Origin: CBFHSF01 sp965661055 | Lineage (GTDB): Bacteria > Bacteroidota > Bacteroidia > Flavobacteriales > Schleiferiaceae | Reading direction: 5' to 3' | DNA length: 64,000 bases | NCBI GenBank assembly: GCA_965661055.1 | Contig: CBFICS010000013.1 | Location: 6,043-70,042, forward strand | In this document: positions 1-7,413 of the stretch, in pieces | Layout: every line of letters starts with the position of its first letter | Numbering within the stretch: the first letter of the stretch is position 1 | The notes under the pieces: generated by a model | Database searches by the model: none | What the model was told of the DNA's origin: nothing | The model's input: the letters and a program-made list of their open reading frames with translations, nothing else | Position numbers and translations under genes: made by a program

Positions 1-905
1 AACTCAATGGTCGGAACACCCTGGTCTTTTTTAATTTTTTTATTGACCATAACCTTAGGTCTAAAGTCACTAACCGCTGCAGAACAAATAATATAGTCCG
101 CACCTTCTCGGCGTTGATGCATGGCCTCATACATCTCTTGCGCGGTAGTAACTCTCACCACTTGAAACCCTGAAAAATCAAAAGTCACTTGCGTTGGACC
201 TAGTACCAACGTTACTTCGGCCCCAAGGTCAGTGGCTGCTTTAGCTAATGAATGAGCCATTTTACCTGAGCTGTGATTCCCAATAAATCGGACGGAATCA
301 ATGGGTTCATAGGTTGGTCCGCCGTTTATTAAAACCCTTTTACCGTATAACGGCGCTGCTTGCAAAAGGTCTTTCTCAATAAACGCAACAATGTCTTCGG
401 GTTGAGCCATTCGCCCCTCACCTACCAGTCCGCTAGCCAATTCTCCAGAAGTAGCTGCAATCATTTTATTTCCGAAAGACTGAAGCTTTTCAATATTTGC
501 TTTGGTAGTAGGATGAGCATACATGTCTAAGTCCATGGCGGGTGCAAAATACACCGGACATTTTGCAGACATATAAACACCCATTAATAGGTTATCACAC
601 TCTCCTGAGGCCATCTTAGACAAGGTGTTTGAAGTGGCCGGTGCAATAATCATTAAATCGGCCCAAAGCCCTAGATCAACGTGATTGGTCCAGGTACCTT
701 CTTCTTCATTTTCAATGTATTTAGAATACACCGGATTTTTGGAAAGGGTACTTAGAGTAAGGGGTGTGACAAAATCTGAAGCGGCAGGTGTGAGGACCAC
801 TTTGACCTCTGCACCTGCCGTAATCAATAAACGAGTTAAGAAAGCCGACTTATAAGCCGCAATGCTTCCAGTAACTCCTAATAATACTTTTTTGCCGCGT
901 AACAT
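1..905 (-). CDS. coaBC: CoaBC, phosphopantothenoylcysteine decarboxylase / phosphopantothenate-cysteine ligase (3' end cut off)
   Basis: A bifunctional flavoprotein of coenzyme A synthesis. It joins cysteine to 4'-phosphopantothenate (CoaB part) and decarboxylates the product (CoaC part). Reading the minus strand from the ATG at 905 gives the CoaC start with GVTGSIAAYKSA, then APATSNTLSKMASGE and AMDLDMYAHP, typical of the flavin-dependent decarboxylase domain. The CoaB hallmark NGGPTYEPIDSVRFIGNHSSG follows in the second half. The frame is open to the window edge, so the CoaB C-terminus is missing. It starts 6 bp after the rpoZ stop, in the order bamD-rpoZ-coaBC that is common in Bacteroidota, so the three are probably cotranscribed. 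Identity is firm; only the end is unseen. Confidence 0.95.
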   Translation of the reverse strand, partial: MLRGKKVLLGVTGSIAAYKSAFLTRLLITAGAEVKVVLTPAASDFVTPLTLSTLSKNPVYSKYIENEEEGTWTNHVDLGLWADLMIIAPATSNTLSKMASGECDNLLMGVYMSAKCPVYFAPAMDLDMYAHPTTKANIEKLQSFGNKMIAATSGELASGLVGEGRMAQPEDIVAFIEKDLLQAAPLYGKRVLINGGPTYEPIDSVRFIGNHSSGKMAHSLAKAATDLGAEVTLVLGPTQVTFDFSGFQVVRVTTAQEMYEAMHQRREGADYIICSAAVSDFRPKVMVNKKIKKDQGVPTIE

Positions 906-911
906 GCGGTA

Positions 912-1244
912 TTAAGCTTCTTGACCTTCTGAAGAATTTCTGTGGTAAACCCTTTCTTCTAACCATTCTTGTAATGCAATGGCCGTTGGTTTCGGAAGGC
1001 TTTCGTAAAAACGAGAAACTTCAATTTGTTCCTTGTTTTCAAAAATTTCTTCTAATGATTCTTGATTTGAAGCAAACTCTTGAAGTTTTTCGTGAAGTTC
1101 TTCACGCATCTCATCGTTGATTTGCTCAGCTCTTTTTGCTACAATTGCCAACGCTTCATAAACGTTGCTTGTTTGCGAGTCGATTTCGTTAAGGCTACGT
1201 GTTTCTGTGTTACGAGCCGCATTGATTTTTTTGAAATCTGTCAT
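912..1244 (-). CDS. rpoZ: DNA-directed RNA polymerase omega subunit (RpoZ/Rpb6-like)
   Basis: A small (110 aa) RNA polymerase subunit that helps assemble and stabilise the beta' subunit. The segment SNVYEALAIVAKRAEQIN (residues 26-43) is the conserved omega/Rpb6 helix. The acidic C-terminal part is the Bacteroidota version, longer than E. coli omega. Its ATG overlaps the bamD stop codon in a TAATG junction, and coaBC follows 6 bp downstream, so translation is probably coupled in a bamD-rpoZ-coaBC operon. The conserved neighbourhood supports the call as much as the sequence does. Confidence 0.88.
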   Translation of the reverse strand: MTDFKKINAARNTETRSLNEIDSQTSNVYEALAIVAKRAEQINDEMREELHEKLQEFASNQESLEEIFENKEQIEVSRFYESLPKPTAIALQEWLEERVYHRNSSEGQEA

Positions 1245-2059
1245 TATGATTCTTTTTTAAGATCTGATATTTCTTTGTTGGTCCTGATATAAATTCTCTC
1301 AGCTTCTACCATCCAATGGCTTTCTGGATAACTTCTTTTGAAATCATAGTAAGCCGTTAATGTTTCTTTGAAGCGTTGAAGTTTTTTCTCGTTGATACTA
1401 TTTCTAGCCAATTCATAGGCAGATTCAAGCTTTAAATACATTGACTCTTCACGAAACGGAGTGTCTGGATACTCGTTTAATGAAGAGGTAAATGCGGTAA
1501 CTGCCGCTTGAAAATACTGTGTTCTATGATATCCTTTAGCAATGTAAAAAGATTTTTCTTCTAATTTACTTCGCATATCATCCATAAGGTCGTTACACTC
1601 TTGCAACCATTTACTGGTAGGATACCTATTTACGAATAACTGAAACTCATTGATCGCTTTAAAAGTAAAAGTTTGATCAAGACTGGCTTTTGGGGACTCT
1701 TTGTAATAACAATAGCCCGTCATAAATGCAGCTTCTTCTGCTTTTTCGTTAGACGGAAAGGTTTGAGTAAAATTCTTGAAGTGGTAACCCGCTAGAATAT
1801 AATCCCCTATACCAAACAGTGTTGAAGCGTAATAAAAGTAAACGTCCTTTGCTTTTTGAGTCCCTCTATAAAGGGTGTTTAACTCATCAAAAAGTGGAAG
1901 TGCCTTCTGGTATTCTCCATTATCAAAGTATTCAACGGCCTTAGTGTACTTATATTCAATATCAGTACTTTTTAAAACGCGTTGGTATTCACCACATCCT
2001 GTAAACGTGAAGAGAATGGCAAAAATCACAAAAAGACGTATAGCTCCTTTCATTATCAT
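1244..2059 (-). CDS. bamD: Outer membrane assembly lipoprotein BamD
   Basis: An outer-membrane lipoprotein of the BAM complex, which folds beta-barrel proteins into the outer membrane. The N-terminus has a signal peptide with a lipobox ending FTGC (Cys at residue 22). The rest is tetratricopeptide-like helical repeats, for example YTKAVEYFDNGEYQKALPLF near the start. At 271 aa the length is normal for the family in Bacteroidota. Two in-frame ATGs exist, at 2059 and 2053; either gives a good signal peptide. A -7 promoter box lies just upstream. It heads the bamD-rpoZ-coaBC operon. Confidence 0.93.
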   Translation of the reverse strand: MIMKGAIRLFVIFAILFTFTGCGEYQRVLKSTDIEYKYTKAVEYFDNGEYQKALPLFDELNTLYRGTQKAKDVYFYYASTLFGIGDYILAGYHFKNFTQTFPSNEKAEEAAFMTGYCYYKESPKASLDQTFTFKAINEFQLFVNRYPTSKWLQECNDLMDDMRSKLEEKSFYIAKGYHRTQYFQAAVTAFTSSLNEYPDTPFREESMYLKLESAYELARNSINEKKLQRFKETLTAYYDFKRSYPESHWMVEAERIYIRTNKEISDLKKES

Positions 2060-2063
2060 TCGG

Positions 2064-2071
2064 CAAAAGTA
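2064..2071 (-). promoter_or_regulatory. Bacteroidota-type -7 promoter box for bamD
   Basis: On the minus strand this reads TACTTTTG, a full match to TAnnTTTG, which is the -7 element of the Bacteroidota housekeeping sigma factor. It ends 4 to 10 bp before the two possible bamD start codons, so the leader would be very short or absent. No clear TTG -33 element was found at the usual distance. Confidence 0.45.
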
Positions 2072-2114
2072 ATGTATTTAAAACGATTTGTAAAGAGGTA
2101 AAACGACGTTGTTC

Positions 2115-3107
2115 TTAGCTCATTGCTAAACGTACTACATTTTTGATGATTTCCTCGGTTTCATCGGGGAAATTAACTTTTCTTTTGGCCTCATTATTCA
2201 TCCATGATTGTAAGGACTCGTAATCACTTAAACTTTTAAAAACGGGTACTCCCATGGACTTAAGCGCAGCGGCATTACATTTTTGTTCATATTGACCCTT
2301 TATGGGAATGACGGCAACCTTTTTTCCTAAAAACAAAGCCTCACTAGGAGACTCAAATCCAGCGCTAGTTAAAAGCCCTTTGCAGCTTCTAAAGCTTTCT
2401 AAGTATTTTTCAGAGTCTATGGGTGATATCTTTCCGTTTTCAAACGCACGCTCCTCTTGTGCCGTTTTACTAAACACCTCAAAGTAATCTCCACGAAAGT
2501 GTGTCAAGTGTTTTATGAGCAAATCATCAGAATAGGCGGGTAAATAAACCGAATAATGACTACCGTTTTCTGGGACTAACTCTCTGACTTCTCTGCGGAT
2601 TACAGGGGTGTGGACGAAGTTGTCAAAAGAGAAAAAATGAAATCCTACATTTTCTTTAGTAGGCGCATAATATTTCAAAATGAGTTCGCCCAATAAAGAT
2701 TTGATTCTTGGTTTTGGGGCCCATTCGCTGAAAAAGGAAGATTGATGTGAAAGGGATACGCTTTTGACATTCCTCCATTTGGCAGCATATGCAGAAACTC
2801 CTTCAAAGTCGCTTATGACAAGCTGGTATTGGTTCACCGGCAATTGTTTAACTTCTTTTATCCCGCGAAGTATATTGTTTTTGAAAAGAGTTTTGGTATA
2901 ATTAATCCCCCCACTGGCGGAATAGTAAAAGGTTATTCCCTTTACCGTATATTTTGGTTTTAGAGGCAGGTCTAACTCACTTTGATCACTAGATAAAAGC
3001 AAGTCAACATGGGCATATTTTGTAAGGATGGGAATGATCTCGCGCGCTCGCGCAGCATGTCCATTTCCTGTTCCTTGAACTGCGTACAGAACTTTTGGTT
3101 TATCCAT
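2115..3107 (-). CDS. MurG-like glycosyltransferase family protein
   Basis: A 330 aa protein of the glycosyltransferase 28/MurG-like fold. The N-terminus VLYAVQGTGNGHAARAREI is the glycine-rich nucleotide-sugar loop of this group. The C-terminal segment GLLTSAGFESPSEALFLGKK matches the donor-binding loop of GT-B enzymes, followed by PIKGQYEQKCNA. No signal peptide or membrane segment is visible, so it probably acts at the inner face of the membrane. It overlaps the upstream LpxH-like phosphoesterase by 8 bp, which suggests a shared envelope task. The acceptor and donor are unknown. Confidence 0.75.
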   Translation of the reverse strand: MDKPKVLYAVQGTGNGHAARAREIIPILTKYAHVDLLLSSDQSELDLPLKPKYTVKGITFYYSASGGINYTKTLFKNNILRGIKEVKQLPVNQYQLVISDFEGVSAYAAKWRNVKSVSLSHQSSFFSEWAPKPRIKSLLGELILKYYAPTKENVGFHFFSFDNFVHTPVIRREVRELVPENGSHYSVYLPAYSDDLLIKHLTHFRGDYFEVFSKTAQEERAFENGKISPIDSEKYLESFRSCKGLLTSAGFESPSEALFLGKKVAVIPIKGQYEQKCNAAALKSMGVPVFKSLSDYESLQSWMNNEAKRKVNFPDETEEIIKNVVRLAMS

Positions 3108-3960
3108 TAAACGATGGATTATTTTTGGTTACTTTTTCTATGAGGGACTGAATATCAACCTCTGGCCACTCACCCTCTTCTTCTTTATCGTAGGCAATAC
3201 TTATTGGATGTTGGTATATACTCCACTCTTTATTAACGTATTCTAGGGCGGTTAAATTTTCTATCCAATCTCCAGAGTTTAAATAAGTCACTGAAGAGTT
3301 TCCTTTTTTCACTTCTCTTATTTGAGGTTGGTGAATATGCCCGCAGATAACGTAATCATAGCCTTGAGAAAAGGCCAGACTAATAGCGGTATTTTCAAAG
3401 TTTCCGATAAAGGTGACGGCTTTCTTTACGGAGTTTTTTATCTTTTTTGAAAGGCTGTAACGCTCTCTTCCCATTTTCTCTAACCCATAATTAATCGCAC
3501 GGTTCAAGAGAATCAAAAAGTCATAACCCCACCCTCCTAGCTTGGCAATAAATTTAGCGTGATGGATGCTGGCATCAAAGATGTCTCCATGAAAGATCCA
3601 TGCATTTTGTTGGTCATGTAAAGGTAAAATCAGTTTGTCAAGCAAATGAATGTTCCCTAATTCAAGGTCGGTAAACTTCCGAAGAAATTCGTCGTGATTC
3701 CCCGTAAGGTAATATACTTGAGTACCCTGAGAAGCCATAGAAATAAAGCGTTTTAAGACTTTTAGGTGAGATTTCGGAAAATAACTTTTTCTGAATTGCC
3801 AAATGTCTATAATGTCGCCGTTTAGGACTAGGATTTTTGGTTTTATAGACTTTAAATACTGGTTGAGTTCTTTGGCGTGGCACCCGTACGTACCGAGATG
3901 AATATCAGAAATCACACAAACATCAAGTACTCTTTTATCCATTGTTATTGGTTTTAACAA
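3100..3960 (-). CDS. LpxH-like metallophosphoesterase (UDP-2,3-diacylglucosamine diphosphatase family)
   Basis: A calcineurin-like metal-dependent phosphoesterase of 286 aa. The metal-binding motifs appear in order: SDIHLG (residues 18-23), NGDIIDIW, GNHDEF and GHIHQPQ. The spacing resembles the LpxH group, which releases UMP from UDP-2,3-diacylglucosamine in lipid A synthesis. Bacteroidota carry several LpxH-like paralogues, so the exact substrate is not certain. Translation overlaps the downstream glycosyltransferase by 8 bp, arguing for a two-gene operon acting on an envelope glycolipid. The start at 3960 precedes MLKPITMDKRVLDV; the second Met at residue 7 is also possible. Confidence 0.8.
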   Translation of the reverse strand: MLKPITMDKRVLDVCVISDIHLGTYGCHAKELNQYLKSIKPKILVLNGDIIDIWQFRKSYFPKSHLKVLKRFISMASQGTQVYYLTGNHDEFLRKFTDLELGNIHLLDKLILPLHDQQNAWIFHGDIFDASIHHAKFIAKLGGWGYDFLILLNRAINYGLEKMGRERYSLSKKIKNSVKKAVTFIGNFENTAISLAFSQGYDYVICGHIHQPQIREVKKGNSSVTYLNSGDWIENLTALEYVNKEWSIYQHPISIAYDKEEEGEWPEVDIQSLIEKVTKNNPSFNG

Positions 3961-4262
3961 ATTTCTATGGTTTGTGTAAAGTTCACCTTAGCTCATCATT
4001 AAGTTTCAGCTATCTGAGAGGTTTTATACTTAACGTACCAACGATTTGAAAAATTGAAAGCGCGAGTATTTGGTTAAATAAATCTAGTAGTCGTGTTTTC
4101 CCCCTTATCCCCTTTTGAGATGAGCTTATTCACTTGGTCATCAATAAAACCATCTATTTTTTGTATGATAATTCTAGAATCATTTCCTTTACTATAACTG
4201 AAAACCTTAGTATTTACAGGTGACCCAGCGTTCCTCTTAGTTGCCGCGATACTATTTTTGAT
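3961..4262 (-). other. Gene-poor stretch holding the 3' part of an unrecognised 92-codon reading frame
   Basis: No intact known gene was found. A minus-strand frame of 92 codons spans 4074-4352. Its first third lies in the 21-bp array and its C-terminal part, for example RIIIQKIDGFIDDQVNKLIS, looks like an amphipathic helix and could be a real protein tail. I recognise no family. Upstream the frame is broken by a one-base shift relative to the array, so this is more likely the remnant of a longer gene than a working small gene. On the plus strand, a short hydrophobic stretch near 4210-4280 has no start codon. Confidence 0.3.
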
Positions 4263-4871
4263 GTCAATGGTCTTCTTGAGACGGTAAATGTTCTTAATGC
4301 GGTGGTAAAAAGTCTTAGCGACGAAGTTCGTTCCCATATTTTTTCTTGTCACTCCTCTTAGCCTCGTGGTAAGAAAGCTTCCTGATAAGGTAAATCACAA
4401 AAATTTTGTGGTCCGTCCTCTTAACTTCAGTGTACGGTAGCTTATTGAGATGGTAAATACCCTTCCGGGGAATGTAATTCAACCTTATGGGAGTGTAAAT
4501 AACCTTAATGGAGTGTATTTTTACCTAATGGGAGTGTAATTTAACCCAATGGGATGGTAACAGATGATAATATGGCGGTCAGAAAGGCAATCGGACGTGT
4601 AATCTCTGTTATTGTCACGGTAAGCCGTCTTAATGTATAGGCATTCACAATTCTCTTTCGCGAAAGGAGCTAAATGTGAGTGTAAATTCAATTATTTTTG
4701 ATGTAATTAACCTTCTTAGGGAAGTAAGACATGTAATGGTCCGTGTAAGACAAGAGCTTTCGCTTGTCATTCGCATAAATTTGCCGGAAAAACATGCAAT
4801 TGGGGGATAAAATACAAGAGAATTTTCTTGTAAGACGCCATCTTTTGCTCGTAAGACATGAAATTTTGGGC
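4263..4871. repeat. Degenerate tandem array with a 21-bp period (GTAA/GTCA lattice)
   Basis: A GT dinucleotide, mostly in GTAA or GTCA, recurs every 21 bp. Positions are 4263, 4284, 4305, 4326, 4348, 4369, 4390, 4411, 4432, 4453, 4474, 4495, 4515, 4536, 4557, 4578, 4599, 4620, (4641, 4662), 4682, 4703, 4724, 4745, 4766, (4787, 4808), 4830 and 4851. Bracketed positions lack GT; 25 of 29 have it and 21 are GTAA or GTCA. A CTT often follows 9 bases after the G (11 units). Four one-base indels shift the lattice and cancel out. The best-preserved units are at 4474-4556, around ATGGGAGTGTAA. Read on the plus strand, each unit is Val-x-x-(Leu)-x-x-x; on the minus strand Tyr/Asp-x-x-x-(Lys)-x-x. Stops and frame shifts break both frames. 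No spacers, so it is not a CRISPR array. Confidence 0.8.
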
Positions 4872-5061
4872 GACATTCCTGAAAAACTCAAAAATACTCG
4901 TATACCTGAGCATTTCACTGCTATCCATGACCTTTCCACGGTAATCCACGGGGTAAACACTTTCATTTTTTTCCTCTTTTCTCCCTGTCAAGGCGAAGAA
5001 CCTCCAATAAAAGAAATAGGTCTAAGGCTTATCGTTATCTAAGGCTAACAAAATGCCTATT
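4872..5061. other. Intergenic stretch between the 21-bp array and the DUF1428 remnant
   Basis: Only weak traces of the 21-bp lattice remain here, and GTAA at 4941 is off register. An open plus-strand frame (4794-5042) and an open minus-strand frame (4767-4991) cross this stretch, but neither resembles a family I know. Both continue into the repeat array, so their openness may come from the repeat itself. I see no promoter, terminator or RNA gene. Confidence 0.3.
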
Positions 5062-5421
5062 ATGAACAACTTCTTAGAAGGTTTTGCCTTTCCCCTGCAA
5101 ACAGAACACATAGAAGAGTACCGGGCAATGGCTCAAAAGGTAGCGGAGATCTGGTAAGAGTATAGAGCAATTAGCTACCGAGAGTGGATAGCCGATGATT
5201 CATCTTTACAAGGCGCAATCTCCTTTACCAAAGCCTTAAACCTCTCTGAGCAGGAAGCAGCCATTTTTGGGTGGTAGAATTTCCGTCTGAGGAAGTCAGA
5301 AGAGCTGCCAATTAACGAGTCACTCAAGATGCAAAAACTTGCCAGGGGCAGAAAAACCAAAATTCATATTTTCTTTTCCCAATTTTTTCATGAGAAGAAA
5401 CACGTCAAAGGCAAAATCTAA
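5062..5421 (+). pseudogene. DUF1428-family protein remnant with two in-frame stops
   Basis: The frame from ATG 5062 to TAA 5421 is 120 codons long, the usual DUF1428 length, with internal stops at codon 32 (TAA, 5155-5157) and codon 72 (TAG, 5275-5277). The reading keeps the family pattern: GFAFPLQTEHIEEYRAMAQ, then KVAEIW-stop-EYRAISYREWIADD, then SFTKALNLSEQEAAIFGW. Intact members of this family have Lys after the Trp and a short aliphatic residue after the second Trp, so both stops can be single-base changes. The C-terminus after codon 72 is more diverged. There is no other intact copy in the window. Family identity comes from pattern memory of small YbaA-like proteins of unknown function. 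Confidence 0.7.
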
Positions 5422-5467
5422 AACCCATTCTAATTTACGTATAAAAGCAATTATAATAAAAACAAAA

Positions 5468-5491
5468 AACCCCGATGTTGCCATCGGGGTT
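5468..5491 (-). terminator. Rho-independent terminator of the ferritin operon
   Basis: A perfect 10-bp stem, AACCCCGATG with CATCGGGGTT, and a TTGC loop, followed on the minus strand by a long T-rich tract. It lies just after the ferritin stop codon, so it ends the prmC/ligA/dapA/ferritin direction of transcription. Confidence 0.9.
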
Positions 5492-5496
5492 TAATA

Positions 5497-5997
5497 TTAT
5501 TTTGGACTTCCTCCAAAAGTGGAAACATCCCTATCAAAGAGATAAAGTCCCCCTTTGTCATTACCAATTAAGCTAAGTCTGTCCATGATTTCTCTGGCCA
5601 GTGCTTCTTCTTCTAATTGTTCAGAAACGTACCATTGCATAAAGTTGTGAGTTGAATAATCTTTGGTTTGAAGACAAACGTCAACTACCTCATTAATGCT
5701 TTCGGTTACCGAAACCTCATGGTTTAAAAGTTCTCTGAAAAGATCGGTAAGGCCATTAACGTCAATCGCTGGAAGTTCAATACCTGGTATGGTTGCTTTA
5801 CCACCTCTTTCATTAATGTATCTCACCAATTTAAGCATGTGCTGGCGCTCTTCATCAGAATGCCTGTACAAAAATTCTGCAGTACCCGGGTACCCTTGAT
5901 TTTCGGCCCATGAAGCCATAGCAAGGTAGGTATGAGAAGATTCTAGCTCAATTTTTAATTGGTTGTTTAATGCGTCTTGAATTTTTTCTGATAACAT
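5497..5997 (-). CDS. ftnA: Ferritin (non-haem iron storage)
   Basis: A 166 aa bacterial ferritin that oxidises Fe(II) and stores it inside a 24-subunit shell in the cytoplasm. The ferroxidase centre residues are seen as ELESSHTYLAMASW (helix A glutamate) and DEERQHMLK (helix B Glu and His), with SEQLEEEALAREI in helix D. There is no haem-binding Met pattern of bacterioferritin that I can point to. It starts 2 bp after the dapA stop and ends at a strong terminator, so it is the last gene of this run. Length and motifs are ordinary. Confidence 0.95.
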   Translation of the reverse strand: MLSEKIQDALNNQLKIELESSHTYLAMASWAENQGYPGTAEFLYRHSDEERQHMLKLVRYINERGGKATIPGIELPAIDVNGLTDLFRELLNHEVSVTESINEVVDVCLQTKDYSTHNFMQWYVSEQLEEEALAREIMDRLSLIGNDKGGLYLFDRDVSTFGGSPK

Positions 5998-5999
5998 AA

Positions 6000-6884
6000 T
6001 TACAGTTTTTCAATTCTTTTAGTTTCAGCCACAATGTCGTTTTTCAATGAATCACTGATGGGCCATAAGGGAAGTCTAACCCCTGCGCCACATACGCCTC
6101 GGGCTTCTAGTGCCACTTTAATTCCGCCTGGGTTTCCTTCTTCAAAGAGCATTTTGGTAACTTCAAAAAGCTCGTAGTGGCCTTTGCGAGCTTCCTCTAT
6201 TTTTCCAGCAAGCCCGTCGTTTACCATTTTTGAGAAAACCTCCGGATAACCTTGTCCACTAACTGAGATTACACCATCTCCACCGAGTGCTAACATAGGC
6301 AAGGTTAAGTTATCGTCCCCAGAGATAACAAGAAACCCTTCAGGTCTGTTCATGGTAATCTCCATAATCTGCTCTAAATCGCCCGAAGCCTCTTTAACTG
6401 CAATGATATTTTTAAAATCGTGAGCTAAACGCAAGGTAGTTTTAGCAGAAATATTTGAAGCGGTTCTTCCGGGCACATTATAAAGAATAATTGGCAATTC
6501 GGTAGCTTCTGCTAACACTTTGTAATGTTGGTAAATGCCCTCTTGTGTGGGTTTATTATAATACGGTGAAACAGATAAAATGGCATCAACACCGGTAAAG
6601 TCTTGCGATTTAAACGCCTCTAAAACGGCTTGCGTATTGTTTCCTCCAATTCCTAAAACAATAGGAAGTTTTCCACTATTCTCATCAATTACCGTTGCAA
6701 GAACGGCGTCCTTCTCAGCCTTGGTCAAAGTGGCACTTTCTCCTGTAGTTCCCATCACTACTAGGTAGTTGATTCCCTTTTCGGTTACAAAGCTTACCAA
6801 TTTTCTCAATCCTGCATGATCTACCTCTCCACTAGCCGTAAACGGGGTTACCAACGCTACTCCACTTCCTCTAAAATTCTTCAT
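6000..6884 (-). CDS. dapA: 4-hydroxy-tetrahydrodipicolinate synthase
   Basis: It condenses pyruvate with aspartate semialdehyde, the first step committed to lysine and diaminopimelate. It is a TIM-barrel enzyme of 294 aa. The GTTGES phosphate-like loop is at residues 46-51, YNVPGRT at 135-141 (catalytic Tyr135), and the Schiff-base lysine is K164 in IIAVKEASG. It lies between a conserved small protein (stop 1 bp upstream) and ferritin (2 bp downstream), indicating one transcript. Confidence 0.97.
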   Translation of the reverse strand: MKNFRGSGVALVTPFTASGEVDHAGLRKLVSFVTEKGINYLVVMGTTGESATLTKAEKDAVLATVIDENSGKLPIVLGIGGNNTQAVLEAFKSQDFTGVDAILSVSPYYNKPTQEGIYQHYKVLAEATELPIILYNVPGRTASNISAKTTLRLAHDFKNIIAVKEASGDLEQIMEITMNRPEGFLVISGDDNLTLPMLALGGDGVISVSGQGYPEVFSKMVNDGLAGKIEEARKGHYELFEVTKMLFEEGNPGGIKVALEARGVCGAGVRLPLWPISDSLKNDIVAETKRIEKL

Positions 6885-6885
6885 T

Positions 6886-7413
6886 CTACTTGTTTATTAG
6901 TTTTAATAACTGATTAATTTCAGACACAGTCTTATCCATGTCTTGGTCAACCAGAGAAACCGTAAGGTCGTATTTTCCAGGCCTTATACCTACTGTAAAC
7001 TTGGCTTCTACAGCTGCAAATATAAAGTCATTTGGTGAGCTTTTGGATAAGGTAAAGTCGATTATTACATCCACTTTCGTGGGAAGAGTTTTTGCCAATT
7101 CACCTAACTTAGGTTTTCCGAACCAGTTTTTCTGATCTGAGAAGTACGTATTTTTTTGGGTGGGCTTATCCCCTCTTTTTTCTTCTTTCGTTCTAGGCCT
7201 TTTACAATAGAGAAGCGAATAGACTTCTTTACCGTCAGCATTGCTCTTCCTAATCATGTCGAACACGCTGTTGGGCCAATTGCCGTCTTGGGTATCACAA
7301 AGAAATAAAATCGATTGTACTTTTTTATATCCTGGATACTTTGATTGTTTTGGGTTGGTCTTGGTTAGTTTATTTAACTGCCAATTTCTAATGCCGTGAG
7401 AAAATGAACTCAT
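6886..7413 (-). CDS. Conserved Bacteroidota protein of unknown function (DUF6913-like)
   Basis: A 175 aa protein with no signal peptide and no membrane segment. It starts with basic residues and has a Rossmann-like or alpha/beta middle: SILFLCDTQDG, then KVDVIIDFTLSKSSPNDFIF and KFTVGIRPGKYDLTV. I recognise it as the small protein usually found between ligA and dapA in Flavobacteriia, labelled DUF6913 in my memory; the family number should be checked. Its start overlaps the ligA stop by 4 bp (ATGA), so it is translationally coupled. No function is known to me. Confidence 0.7.
   Translation of the reverse strand: MSSFSHGIRNWQLNKLTKTNPKQSKYPGYKKVQSILFLCDTQDGNWPNSVFDMIRKSNADGKEVYSLLYCKRPRTKEEKRGDKPTQKNTYFSDQKNWFGKPKLGELAKTLPTKVDVIIDFTLSKSSPNDFIFAAVEAKFTVGIRPGKYDLTVSLVDQDMDKTVSEINQLLKLINK

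Noticed and set aside
4474..4577. IS21-like terminal repeats (ATGGGAGTGTAA units)
   Set aside because: Several short repeats could mark transposase sites, but there is no istA/istB, the lattice extends 600 bp, and no target duplication was seen.
4263..4871. CRISPR array
   Set aside because: The unit is 21 bp with no unique spacers between copies; similarity is spread along the unit and decays, and no cas gene is near.
4767..5042. Open frames on both strands (about 74-92 codons)
   Set aside because: They lie within the repeat array or its flank, match no family, and overlap each other; openness can arise from the repeat composition.
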